Assembly: GCA_029781045.1 (NCBI GenBank)
Contig: JAKOXL010000022.1
Location: 1-53,402 of the forward strand
DNA length: 53,402 bases
Direction: 5' to 3'
Source: Bacillota bacterium
GTDB lineage: Bacteria; Bacillota; UBA994; UBA5500
Both the position numbers and the translations under genes were made by a program. The number at the start of each line of letters is the position of its first letter. Position 1 is the stretch's first letter. The notes under the pieces were generated by a model. That model saw nothing but the letters and a program-made list of their open reading frames with translations. It did no database searches and had not been told where the DNA came from. Positions 7,968 to 15,851 of the stretch are shown here, piece by piece.

Positions 7968-9605
7968 CTACCTTAACGCCAACCTTTGTAACCGCTCTCT
8001 CTCGCTGAGCGGGCGACCGGTGTCTGGATCTACGGCCACACAGGCCCCCTCAATTAGTCGGGTCTGCAACCGCCCCTTGGCCACATTGCTGCCCGCCAGA
8101 TGGGGGGCATCCAAAATACCTGCTCGAATGGCAGCTACTAAGACATCGGGGTCACTGCCTAAGGGTTTGCTGGGGTCACCTAGATGCCGAATGGCGGTTA
8201 AGAGCTCTTCTGCTTCAGCCAACAACTGGTTCTTGCGAGCGATAATGACCGGATCATGCTGGATTTCCGGCAGGCCGTCGAGGGCGTTGTGCAGCATGCC
8301 AGCCACAATCTGGCAACTCTCAATCACATCTTGAGCGGTGGCCACATGATCGGCCTCGCAGAAGCCAACCACGTGGATAATATCGGGTTTCAATGAAAGG
8401 GCCAAGTGCATCGACGATGCCAGCTGGCCTTTAGCCTTGTTCAAGTTAGGATCAAAGCTCGCCAAGCCACTGCGGACCTGGGTATAGCTCTGGAAGTTCT
8501 CATCATGCAATGAAGAAATGAGCTCCTTCTTAGCCAACATTTTGGCTAAGTCTTTGTTATACCAAGTACCATTGGGAGTATTGAACATGTACTGGGCCAC
8601 ATAGTGTTTAACGCCCTGATGCTTGGCAAAGGCCGCAGCCAAGTAGGCCATGACAACGGCAATAGTGTCGCTGGCCTCGCGTAGGCTCCAATGGTGGGCC
8701 TCATTTACTTCCAAGGGGATATCCCGCTGACCATACCAGGCGATGGCCGCCAGGTTTTCTTTAATGGCAGTGGCTAGCGGCCGATTGGAGCGGCCATCTA
8801 GCTCGCTGTACCAACAAAGAGGAACGGCGCCCCAGGCGTTATGCAAAGTCTCAGTAGCCAGTTCAGCCCACTGGATTAGGTCACGGGTGCCAGCGTAAAT
8901 GCGCAGGAGGGGGAAATTGCCGGCTCGGCTAGCTTCATATAGCGCCTCCAAGTCTTCCCGCTTGCGCAGTGGTACACCGCCAGCCCCAGTCTGCTTTGGG
9001 TCCATCTCCTCCGGGCGAAAGAAGCTGGCTTGGGCGTTCTGGTCGGGGCCAATGGATATGATATCGAGCACTTTGGCCTCAGCTATTTGCCTGATGCCCG
9101 CAATGGTAGCTTCTAGGCTGGGCAAACCGAAATGATGGCGCAACAAGGGATAGGGCCGTTTGGCGGCCAAGCGCGGCAACAACTTATCGGGGTAACGCTC
9201 CTCCAAGGGTCGCTGATCACGCCCTTGCAGAAAGGCAATGATTTCGTCTACACCCTCCAAGCCAGAGAAGCAACGTCGAAAGATGCCGGTCTTAGTGGCT
9301 GCTTCCGCTGCCGGCGGAGTACCACCAAAGATCAACTCTATATCTCCCAGGCCCACCTCCAGGAGCGCATTGTGTAACTCCCGGGCCAAGCTGGGAACCA
9401 GATCGGGAGTAAGGCGATAGCTAACCGCAAGAATGTCGGGCCTATACTCCTGCGCGGCCTGCACTATGCCCAACAGACCGACGGCAGGCCCCAGGAACTC
9501 GGTATCGTAGCCCTGTTCTTCTGCTAGGCGCAGAAAACGTAAGGTCCCGGCCACATGGACATCGTGTCCCAGAGGAGCACCTAAAATCTTGCGTTTCTTG
9601 CTCAT
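7968..9605 (-). CDS. Fused adenosylcobalamin-dependent mutase (B12 domain plus TIM barrel), substrate unknown
   Basis: A 545-residue protein. Residues 1-130 form a B12-binding Rossmann domain with DVHVAG (the DxHxxG cobalt-ligand motif), a SYRLTPD segment and a closing FGGTPP. The rest, with GPDQNAQASFF, an IYAGTRDL strand and EVNEAHHW, resembles the TIM-barrel catalytic subunit of glutamate mutase (GlmE) without being a clear orthologue. In glutamate mutase the two parts are separate subunits (GlmS, GlmE); here they are one chain with the B12 domain first. The ATG at 9605 overlaps the upstream stop as ATGA, so translation is coupled. An upstream in-frame start at 9695 is rejected because it lies inside the previous gene. 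A carbon-skeleton rearrangement of an amino or hydroxy acid is inferred. Confidence 0.7.
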   Translation of the reverse strand: MSKKRKILGAPLGHDVHVAGTLRFLRLAEEQGYDTEFLGPAVGLLGIVQAAQEYRPDILAVSYRLTPDLVPSLARELHNALLEVGLGDIELIFGGTPPAAEAATKTGIFRRCFSGLEGVDEIIAFLQGRDQRPLEERYPDKLLPRLAAKRPYPLLRHHFGLPSLEATIAGIRQIAEAKVLDIISIGPDQNAQASFFRPEEMDPKQTGAGGVPLRKREDLEALYEASRAGNFPLLRIYAGTRDLIQWAELATETLHNAWGAVPLCWYSELDGRSNRPLATAIKENLAAIAWYGQRDIPLEVNEAHHWSLREASDTIAVVMAYLAAAFAKHQGVKHYVAQYMFNTPNGTWYNKDLAKMLAKKELISSLHDENFQSYTQVRSGLASFDPNLNKAKGQLASSMHLALSLKPDIIHVVGFCEADHVATAQDVIESCQIVAGMLHNALDGLPEIQHDPVIIARKNQLLAEAEELLTAIRHLGDPSKPLGSDPDVLVAAIRAGILDAPHLAGSNVAKGRLQTRLIEGACVAVDPDTGRPLSERERLQRLALR

Positions 9606-10741
9606 GACAACTCCCCTTCCAAGACATAACGGCGAATCTCTTTGGCTGTTAACCCGGCAATGCCCATCCTTTCCACCGTACGCCCCTCTTGCCAATAGTT
9701 TTCCCCCAAGAGCAAGGAGCCCAGATGGATCATGGCCCGGATGGTTGGCGTAGGCACTCCCAGTAGGCCGCCCAGAGCAGCGATGGGTACCAAGCTCATG
9801 GGCACATCTTCCGTAATATAGCGGTGATAAATACTGGATGGAGCTTTAATCCCTTTATAACCATGATTATTCTGAATGGCTTCATAAAGGGTGCGACCGG
9901 CTGCATCATAGGCCACATAGAGCCAGGTACGAGCACTGGTAGCCGGGATACCTAGGGCCGCAGCGACAGCTATCCTTTCCGCATCCATTGCTTCTAAGAC
10001 TTTAGCTACGGTAGGAGTAACCCCTTCCATATAAAAGTCGAAGTCACCGCGAGTAGCCTCTATACGAGCCGCATTTAGTATAACCAGCCCTGGGTGGAAA
10101 ATGGCACCGATGTTGTCCAAACTAGTTTTCAATACGTTGTCTCCCGGAACGAACTGGGGCATAGCTACCCGCAAAGCGTTAACCACTTGGGCCGTATGAT
10201 GTCCCGGCAAGGCAGCCACCGGAATACTATTCTTGATACCATAAATTGTTACTTGTGCGGGATTATTATTACGTGCGGCATAGATCAAGGTTGAGGCCTC
10301 GGCGATGGTTACATCGGCCTTAGTTCCCGATGATTTTATAACATGGGAGAATTCTAAAGCACCGCCGGTGCGTCCTGGATGCAAAACTACTATCTGACCA
10401 TCTCGCAAATAGGGGGCTGCTTCGGTGGCTATAAACCGGTGGGCGTTAGCTGGTACTACCACCATGATAATATCGGCATCAGCAATGGCCTCTTCCATAT
10501 TGCTGGTTACCACTTCGATAGGGCCGAAGCCGTTTATTACTCCATTAAGGGTAATACCACCACTATTGCGGATCGGTTCTAAACGCTCGTCGGTACGGTT
10601 ATAGAGAGAAACCCGATAGCCCAGATAGGCTAGGTGTCCTGCCATGGCCTGTCCACCATGGCCAGCGCCTAGGACGGCGAAACGAGGGGCTTTATGCGGA
10701 AGGGTGTGTACTGCGGTAGGTTGGAACGTAACGGAACTCAT
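9602..10741 (-). CDS. NAD/NADP octopine/nopaline dehydrogenase-family protein
   Basis: About 379 residues. The N-terminal Rossmann fold shows FAVLGAGHGGQAMAGHLA and a second strand ending VSLYNRTDER; the C-terminal all-helical part carries DNIGAIFHPG, a conserved block of opine dehydrogenases, and YHRYITEDVPMSLVP. The family makes or oxidises N-(carboxyalkyl)-amino acids using NAD(P)H. As first gene of an operon with a B12 mutase and GlmL, it probably acts on the mutase's substrate or product, which is inference. Start choice is uncertain: ATG 10741 is given, but TTG 10747 sits 8 bases after GGAAGG and GTG 10756 is also in frame. Confidence 0.82.
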   Translation of the reverse strand: MSSVTFQPTAVHTLPHKAPRFAVLGAGHGGQAMAGHLAYLGYRVSLYNRTDERLEPIRNSGGITLNGVINGFGPIEVVTSNMEEAIADADIIMVVVPANAHRFIATEAAPYLRDGQIVVLHPGRTGGALEFSHVIKSSGTKADVTIAEASTLIYAARNNNPAQVTIYGIKNSIPVAALPGHHTAQVVNALRVAMPQFVPGDNVLKTSLDNIGAIFHPGLVILNAARIEATRGDFDFYMEGVTPTVAKVLEAMDAERIAVAAALGIPATSARTWLYVAYDAAGRTLYEAIQNNHGYKGIKAPSSIYHRYITEDVPMSLVPIAALGGLLGVPTPTIRAMIHLGSLLLGENYWQEGRTVERMGIAGLTAKEIRRYVLEGELS

Positions 10742-10803
10742 TACCAATAAAATCACCTTCCTTTTTTAGTTTTACTGGAGGGAAAGAAGAGGTACATATG
10801 GTT

Positions 10804-10832
10804 ATTATAGCAAAATACTAACTTTGCTGCAA
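10804..10832 (-). promoter_or_regulatory. Promoter of the opine dehydrogenase/mutase/glmL operon
   Basis: Minus strand TTGCAG, 17 bases, TATAAT, with TG one base upstream of the -10 (extended -10). It lies about 60 bases before the start codon. Confidence 0.7.
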
Positions 10833-10857
10833 AGTAAGTCTGCGTTTTGCGGGTGGT

Positions 10858-10887
10858 ACTAGGGGCTGTCACAAAACAGCCCCTAGT
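10858..10887. repeat. Perfect 12-bp inverted repeat
   Basis: Arms ACTAGGGGCTGT and ACAGCCCCTAGT around CACAAA. No U-tract lies on either side, so it is not a plain terminator. The GGGGCTGTCACAAAA arm resembles ends of some insertion sequences, but no transposase is present. Confidence 0.5.
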
Positions 10888-11057
10888 GCCGCTTTTGCTT
10901 GGCTGACTCGCTTCTTTGCCTCTCCTTTGATTATTGGGTCCAGTGCTTGCGTGTATGACCAACGGCCTAGTGCATTACCTGCCCAGGAGACTTGAAACCT
11001 TGATGCTGTAGCCCCTGAGTGCTTGCCAGAAGAAATTTGCATATACACTGTTGACAT
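10869..11057 (-). CDS. Possible 62-residue ORF of unknown function (doubtful)
   Basis: An ATG at 11057 follows AGGTGGTGG at a plausible distance and reads 62 residues with a basic, alanine-rich end (KRVSQAKAALGAVL). The stop lies inside the inverted repeat at 10858-10887, and the start codon lies inside the -35 box of the divergent gntR promoter. No domain is recognised. It may be a remnant or chance ORF. Confidence 0.25.
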   Translation of the reverse strand: MSTVYMQISSGKHSGATASRFQVSWAGNALGRWSYTQALDPIIKGEAKKRVSQAKAALGAVL

Positions 11058-11079
11058 ACAACCACCACCTATGTATTAT
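11051..11079 (+). promoter_or_regulatory. Promoter of the gntR/ABC operon
   Basis: TTGACA, 17 bases, TATTAT. The -10 hexamer (11074-11079) lies inside the palindrome at 11072-11107, so a bound repressor would block the polymerase. Confidence 0.8.
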
Positions 11080-11107
11080 TGTATTAAGCGCTTAATACAA
11101 TAATACA
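11072..11107. promoter_or_regulatory. Perfect 36-bp palindromic operator
   Basis: Each half is 18 bases: TGTATTATTGTATTAAGC and its exact complement, with centre AGCGCT. It covers the -10 and start region of the promoter and ends 21 bases before the GntR gene. YtrA-type GntR regulators bind palindromes of this kind over their own promoters, so autoregulation is inferred. Confidence 0.8.
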
Positions 11108-11128
11108 AGAACTCAGGGGGGTGGAGAA

Positions 11129-11500
11129 TTGAAGCCCAGCTTCGATCCTAATCAGCCCATTTACACGCAGCTGGTAGACTGGTTTAAGCAACAGATTCTA
11201 GGCGGGGAACTGGGTCCTGGGGAAAAAATAGCCCCGGTGCGTGAACTGGCTCTAGAACTGGGGGTAAACCCCAACACCCTGCAGCGGGCCATGAGTGAAT
11301 TGGAGCGGGAAGGTCTGCTTTATACGGAGCGGACCGCCGGTCGCTTTGTTACCAGCGATAGGGCCCTAATTGCGGCTCTGCGCGAGGAGGCAATCGCCAA
11401 GATCTTGCAGCGATTTCTGGCGGAGTTGATTACCCTCGGTTGTACTACCGACGATGCGTTGCGACTAATCAAGAAATACGGAGGAGAGATAAATGAGTGA
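11129..11500 (+). CDS. GntR-family (YtrA type) transcriptional regulator
   Basis: A short 123-residue GntR protein with a TTG start after GGGGGGTGGAG. The winged-helix is QPIYTQLVDWFKQQI, PGEKIAPVRELALELGVNPNTLQRAMSELEREGL and GRFVTSD; only about 50 residues follow, so there is no large effector domain. That size and an ABC operon downstream define the YtrA subgroup. It overlaps the ATPase start by 8 bases. It likely represses its own operon through the palindrome at 11072-11107, perhaps until envelope-active compounds are sensed; the inducer is unknown. Confidence 0.9.
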   Translation: MKPSFDPNQPIYTQLVDWFKQQILGGELGPGEKIAPVRELALELGVNPNTLQRAMSELEREGLLYTERTAGRFVTSDRALIAALREEAIAKILQRFLAELITLGCTTDDALRLIKKYGGEINE

Positions 11501-12194
11501 AGTTCTACTAGAAATCAAGAGTGTGAGCAAGCGTTACGGCCACAAGGGGGCATTGAGAAATGTCTCTTTTACTGTTGAGCCGGGTAAAATAGTAGGCCTA
11601 CTTGGCCCCAATGGAAGCGGAAAAACAACATTGATCAAGATCATAAATGCTTTGCTGGCTGACTACGAGGGAGAGGTGCTGATCTGCAGGCAGCGGCCAG
11701 GGAAGGAATCAAAAAGGCTGGTCAGCTATCTGCCCGACAAGATGGCACTCCCCACCTGGCTCACAGTCAATGAGGCCCTTAATCTCTATGACAGCTTCTT
11801 TTCTGATTTTGAGTTGGCCAGAGCCCAAGCACTATTAGAGGCACTGAAGGTTCCCCATAATATGCGCATTGGTGAGCTTTCCAAGGGCATGCAGGAGAAG
11901 CTGATGCTGGTGTTGACCATGTCTCGCCGAGCTAAGCTTTACGTGCTAGATGAGCCCATCGCTGGTGTGGACCCGGCGGCACGGGATCAGATCCTTTCCA
12001 CCATCCTCGATAACTTTACTGCCGGTAGCTCCATTCTGCTTTCCACCCATATCATCTCGGATGTAGAGGCCGTCTTCGACGATGTGATCTTCCTCCAAGA
12101 CGGCAACATTATCTTGCACGGCGAGGCAGAGGCATTACGTAGTGAACACGGCAAATCCATCGATCAGCTCTTCAGGGAGGTATACAAATGCTAG
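11493..12194 (+). CDS. ABC transporter ATP-binding protein
   Basis: 233 residues. Walker A GLLGPNGSGKTTLIK near residue 37, signature LSKGMQEKL near 130, Walker B KLYVLDEPIAGVD near 150 and H-loop STHI. The Q-loop region is diverged (SYLPDKMALPTWLT) as in the YtrB/CcmA-like exporters paired with YtrA regulators. GGAGGAGAGATAA precedes the ATG inside the gntR end. It overlaps the permease gene by 7 bases. It should power the membrane protein encoded next. Confidence 0.92.
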   Translation: MSEVLLEIKSVSKRYGHKGALRNVSFTVEPGKIVGLLGPNGSGKTTLIKIINALLADYEGEVLICRQRPGKESKRLVSYLPDKMALPTWLTVNEALNLYDSFFSDFELARAQALLEALKVPHNMRIGELSKGMQEKLMLVLTMSRRAKLYVLDEPIAGVDPAARDQILSTILDNFTAGSSILLSTHIISDVEAVFDDVIFLQDGNIILHGEAEALRSEHGKSIDQLFREVYKC

Positions 12195-12931
12195 TCAAGC
12201 TAATAAGGTTAGACTTACGTTTCGCGTATAAGAAGTTCCTGACCATGGCAGCTCTTATTCTCCTATTGGGCATAGTCGCCCCCTATGCCCGGATCAATGT
12301 TCTATCTGCAGGCTTGGCCATTGTCTTCAGCGTGGCCTTTGCAGTCATACCCGTTCTATGTGTATGGCTTGTGGTGCAACACTTCGAGCGGAACCTGTTC
12401 GGCCACGAGGGGTACCTCATGTTTAGTTTGCCAGTGAGCGCCAGCCAGTTGCTACTGTCGAAGGTGATCACCACCCTGATTTGGTTTAACCTGATGTTGG
12501 CGGCTGCTGCTGGCTTCATCGCACTACTCTTAAGGGGCAATATCCCCCTAATGCAGTTGCTCAAAGAAGTCTTCACCTGGGAGGTCATGAGCACTCTTCT
12601 CAAGTCGGTGCTACTGATAAATGCTAACATCTTGCCCATTATTCTAGCCATCTTTATGGGCATTGCCCTATCAACGGTGGCTGTTCGCAATAGGAAGTTG
12701 GGCATCTTCTGGGGAATAGCCGCGTCCATCGCCGGGATTGCCCTCTTTGTGTGGCTCTGTATCCAAACCGGCGGATGGCAGTATCTAAGCATGATGGCAG
12801 AAGATCAGGCGGTGATAACGATAACCATGGCGGCAGCACAAGGAATCAACTTGGCTATCGCAGCCGCCTTCTGCGCCCTCTTCTTTGGCTTGACAACGTA
12901 TATCATGAACCGGCGGTTGAACCTGGCGTAA
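12188..12931 (+). CDS. ABC-2-type membrane permease
   Basis: 247 residues with about six hydrophobic segments (for example LTMAALILLLGIVAPYARI, AIVFSVAFAVIPVLCVWLVV, the run near LMLAAAAGFIALLL, and a last one near IAAAFCALFFGLTTYIM). The GHEGYLMFSLPVS loop between the second and third segments is common in Firmicute ABC-2 exporters linked to GntR regulators. Last gene of the operon, followed by a strong terminator. Substrate unknown; drug or lipid export is the usual guess for such units. Confidence 0.85.
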   Translation: MLVKLIRLDLRFAYKKFLTMAALILLLGIVAPYARINVLSAGLAIVFSVAFAVIPVLCVWLVVQHFERNLFGHEGYLMFSLPVSASQLLLSKVITTLIWFNLMLAAAAGFIALLLRGNIPLMQLLKEVFTWEVMSTLLKSVLLINANILPIILAIFMGIALSTVAVRNRKLGIFWGIAASIAGIALFVWLCIQTGGWQYLSMMAEDQAVITITMAAAQGINLAIAAAFCALFFGLTTYIMNRRLNLA

Positions 12932-12938
12932 TAGAAAG

Positions 12939-12972
12939 ACACAGGCGGCTAATAGCCGCCTGTGTCTTTATT
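12939..12972. terminator. Bidirectional terminator between convergent genes
   Basis: Perfect 11-bp stem ACACAGGCGGC/GCCGCCTGTGT with loop TAATA, followed by CTTTATT on the plus strand. The last codons of the convergent methyltransferase gene run into this stem. Confidence 0.85.
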
Positions 12973-13767
12973 ATGCTGTTCAAAGACTTCGTATAGGACT
13001 ACGCTAGTGGCCACAGCCAAGTTCAAGGAGTCGGCCCTGCCCACCATAGGGATACGCACCAGCTGATCGCAGGCGTTCATCAGAGTGGGTGATAACCCTT
13101 CCCTCTCGCTGCCGCTAAGAAGCACCAGGGGTTGTGGATAACGTACTTGCCGATAATGGGCACTGGCTCCGCCGGCTGTACCTATAAGGGGCATCTGGGT
13201 AGTCTGCTTCCAGGCGACGAACTCTTCCGGGCTGGCCTTAACCAATTGCAGGGCGAACAAGGAGCCCATGCTACCCCGCACCGCAGCCGGATCATAGGGA
13301 TCGGTGCAGTTGCCGATGAGTATCAGCCCCTTACAGCCCACCGCATCGGCCGTGCGCATGATGCTACCCAGATTACCAGGGTCTTGCACTTCCTCTAAAG
13401 CCACCCAAAGGTCACGGTTTCCTTTAGCACTAGGCAATGGGTGCCAGCGTTCAGCAACCACCGCCCCTAAACCCTGGGGACCGTCTTTAGCCGATAAACT
13501 AGCAAAGACAGCAGCCGTCACAGTTAGGTAAGGCACTCCTCTGCCCACCAAATCCTCCACCAGTCGCCAGGCAAAGGAGCTGGTCAGCAGGTCGGGAGCT
13601 ACCACCAATTGCTGGATAGGGGCTCCTTGTTGGGCCGCTTCACCTACCAAGCGAATGCCTTCCACCCAAAACTGCCCTTGCTGCTCTCTGCCCTTACGAG
13701 TACGCAGATTGCGGATCCCCTTTACAGTAGGATTCTTAACGCTAGAGATGAGTGGTTCCAAACGCAT
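12949..13767 (-). CDS. TrmH/SpoU-family RNA 2'-O-ribose methyltransferase
   Basis: 272 residues. The N-terminus SSVKNPTVKGIRNLRTRKGRE and FWVEGIRLVGEA form the small L30e-like substrate domain. The SPOUT catalytic domain shows the three knotted motifs: EEVQDPGNLGSIMRTADAVG, LVLLSGSEREGLSP, and RIPMVGRADSLNLAVATSVV. It transfers methyl from SAM to a ribose 2'-OH in rRNA or tRNA; the exact target is not readable. It lies 4 bases after the M20 gene and is probably cotranscribed. The stop is inside the shared terminator hairpin. Confidence 0.9.
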   Translation of the reverse strand: MRLEPLISSVKNPTVKGIRNLRTRKGREQQGQFWVEGIRLVGEAAQQGAPIQQLVVAPDLLTSSFAWRLVEDLVGRGVPYLTVTAAVFASLSAKDGPQGLGAVVAERWHPLPSAKGNRDLWVALEEVQDPGNLGSIMRTADAVGCKGLILIGNCTDPYDPAAVRGSMGSLFALQLVKASPEEFVAWKQTTQMPLIGTAGGASAHYRQVRYPQPLVLLSGSEREGLSPTLMNACDQLVRIPMVGRADSLNLAVATSVVLYEVFEQHNKDTGGY

Positions 13768-13771
13768 AGGC

Positions 13772-14944
13772 CTATCGCGCCGCTAGGAACTCGTCTCTTA
13801 TCTGTTGCCGCAACTCGGGGTTGGTCAGCACGTCTAGCCCGGTTAGTGCCATAGCCTTGGCGGCGGTTAACATGGCGGCCACAGCTTCCGGAGTGGCGGC
13901 CGCCTGACAGAACTCGTGGGTATGGCTGACTAGAGTTCGCGGACCGATACGCATACTGGGATGGATGGCGGGAGCCACGTGGCTCACGTTACCCATATCG
14001 GTGGAACCCATGCTCTTGCTGGGCGGTTCAATATCCGAAACACCTAGAGCCTCCAAGTGTCCTTTGAAAGTGGCTGCAAGAAGACGATTGGAGCGCAGGT
14101 TGTCAAAAGAGAGTTCGAAATTCCGCATTTCTAGGCGACAACCAGTGGCTAAGGCAGCTCCGCGGGCCACATTTCTGGCCTTCTCCACCACTTCGTTCAG
14201 GTAGCTGCGTTCGGCTGCCCGGAAATAGAAGCGGGCAACAGCTCTTTCCGGTACGATATTAGGGGCCACACCCCCCTCGGTGATAATGCCGTGGATGCGC
14301 ACGTCGCTGGTAAGATGCTGGCGCAAAGCGTTCAGGTTGTTGAACAGGGAGATAACGGCGTCCAGCGCATTGATTCCCTCATGGGGGGCTCCTGCGGCGT
14401 GGGCCGGCTTGCCAAGAAAAGTGAACTCAATGGCATCAAGGGCCAGGGAAGAGGCGTCAACACAAGTCCGTCCTCCCGGATGCACAATGAGAGCCGCATC
14501 GTAGGTATCAAACAAGCCGGCGGCCGCCATAGGCACCTTGGCACCGTTGGTCTCTTCCGAGGGGGTGCCGAAGAGCGTTACCTCGCCGCCAACACTATCC
14601 AACACGCTGGCCAAACCGAGGGCGGCAGCGGTGCTGGCCATAGCAATCAAGTTATGTCCACAGGCATGCCCTACCTCTGGTAAGGCGTCATACTCGGCCA
14701 AAAAGGCTACTTTCGCCCCTTCCCCGCTCTTGCGGGTGGCGGAAAAGGAGGTGGGAACCCCAGCTAACCCCTTATTGACCTCAAAGCCCTGCTGAGCCGC
14801 ATAGGTACACAACAGCTCTTGGGCAAAGTATTCTTCACCGCCAATTTCCGGGTGGGCATGTAACTTGAGGGCAATTTCCTGAAGTTGAGTAGATTGGGCG
14901 TCGATACGCTCTATAATCCGTTGTCGCAGCAGTTCCAACTGCAT
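13772..14944 (-). CDS. M20-family amidohydrolase (AbgB/PABA-glutamate hydrolase-like)
   Basis: 390 residues. Metal-binding motifs are ALPEVGHACGHNL, GTPSEETNGAK and a C-terminal SHTHEF; the dimerisation domain lies between, with GKPAHAAGAPHEGINALDA. This layout fits the M20D subgroup that hydrolyses N-acyl or p-aminobenzoyl-glutamate-type amides. The start at 14944 is chosen for GGAAAGGAAG 8 bases upstream; an in-frame extension to 15067 lacks support and crosses the upstream terminator. It heads a two-gene unit with the RNA methyltransferase. The physiological substrate is unknown. Confidence 0.88.
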   Translation of the reverse strand: MQLELLRQRIIERIDAQSTQLQEIALKLHAHPEIGGEEYFAQELLCTYAAQQGFEVNKGLAGVPTSFSATRKSGEGAKVAFLAEYDALPEVGHACGHNLIAMASTAAALGLASVLDSVGGEVTLFGTPSEETNGAKVPMAAAGLFDTYDAALIVHPGGRTCVDASSLALDAIEFTFLGKPAHAAGAPHEGINALDAVISLFNNLNALRQHLTSDVRIHGIITEGGVAPNIVPERAVARFYFRAAERSYLNEVVEKARNVARGAALATGCRLEMRNFELSFDNLRSNRLLAATFKGHLEALGVSDIEPPSKSMGSTDMGNVSHVAPAIHPSMRIGPRTLVSHTHEFCQAAATPEAVAAMLTAAKAMALTGLDVLTNPELRQQIRDEFLAAR

Positions 14945-15015
14945 GTTGAACACTTCCTTTCCGTCTTTCTTCCCCCAGTTTAACACGTAGCTAAGCCCTG
15001 TAAAACCGGCTATAA

Positions 15016-15054
15016 GAAAAAGGGGTAGTTGCGTAGGAGGTACGCAGCTACCCC
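15016..15054 (-). terminator. Terminator after crt
   Basis: 14-bp stem GGGGTAGCTGCGTA/TACGCAACTACCCC on the minus strand, with one G-U pair and a 5-base loop, followed by TTTTTC. Confidence 0.85.
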
Positions 15055-15060
15055 AAGTAT

Positions 15061-15837
15061 CTAGCAATCCCGAAAACGGGGAGAACGTTTCTCCAAGAAA
15101 GCGCCCATACCTTCCTTTTGGTCGTAGGTGGTAAAACAGACCCCGAAGTACTGGGCTTCAATGGCCAGCCCTTCCGCAAGTGATGTGGCGACCCCTTGAT
15201 CCACAGCCGTCTTCAGGTACCGAAGTATTACAGCACTCTTCTGAGCTATGTCAGCAGCTAAAGCTAGAGCCCCCTCCAACAGCTCGTCGGGAGCAAATAG
15301 GCGATTGACTAGCCCTAGGGCCAAGGCCTCTTGGGCACTTATGGTGGCTCCCGTGAACAGCAGTTCTTTGGCGCGAGCCGTACCTATAAGCCGCGGTAAA
15401 CGCTGAGTAGCACCGAAACCAGGGATAATCCCTAACCCGATTTCCGGCTGGCCCAACTTGGCCTTTTCAGAAGCCACCCGCAGATCACAGGCCAGCGCCA
15501 GCTCTAGCCCTCCGCCCAGCGCATAACCGTTAATAGCTGCAATGGTGGGTTGGGGCAAGTTGGACAGTTGGTTAAAAGTGCGTTGGCCAAGAAGAGAAAA
15601 GACCTTCGCCTGCTCCTCCCCCATGGGGTGCATGACAGCAATATCGGCTCCGGCTACGAAAGCCCGGCCGCTGCCGGTGATCACCAACACCTTGATCCTG
15701 GACTCCTTGCTTATCTCTGTTAGACACTCTTCCAATTCCAGCAGCAGAGCCTCATTCAGGGCGTTAAGCGCTTCGGGGCGTTCAATAGTTAGCAGTCCGA
15801 CCCCATTATCTTGAATATCTAACCGTAAGAAATCCAT
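15061..15837 (-). CDS. crt: Enoyl-CoA hydratase/crotonase
   Basis: 258 residues. Oxyanion-hole motifs are AFVAGADIAVM and AINGYALGGGLELALACDLR, followed by KLGQPEIGLGIIPGFGATQRLPRLIG, which carries both catalytic glutamates of 3-hydroxyacyl-CoA dehydratases (the Glu of GGGLELALA and the Glu of GQPEIGLG). It hydrates crotonyl-CoA-type substrates or dehydrates 3-hydroxybutyryl-CoA. It is the second gene of an operon with hbd, 14 bases away, and is followed by a terminator. With only these two steps present, butyrate formation and short-chain fatty acid oxidation are both possible. Confidence 0.92.
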   Translation of the reverse strand: MDFLRLDIQDNGVGLLTIERPEALNALNEALLLELEECLTEISKESRIKVLVITGSGRAFVAGADIAVMHPMGEEQAKVFSLLGQRTFNQLSNLPQPTIAAINGYALGGGLELALACDLRVASEKAKLGQPEIGLGIIPGFGATQRLPRLIGTARAKELLFTGATISAQEALALGLVNRLFAPDELLEGALALAADIAQKSAVILRYLKTAVDQGVATSLAEGLAIEAQYFGVCFTTYDQKEGMGAFLEKRSPRFRDC

Positions 15838-15851
15838 TCTTCTACCCCCTA

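Noticed and set aside
7968-9605. Methionine synthase or corrinoid methyltransferase for the B12 gene
   Set aside because: No Zn-Cys homocysteine domain or folate domain is visible, and a GlmL-type reactivator follows directly, which fits mutases.
12283-12792. 169-codon antisense ORF in the ABC permease
   Set aside because: A shadow of the permease gene, which has a ribosome site, operon position and membrane pattern.
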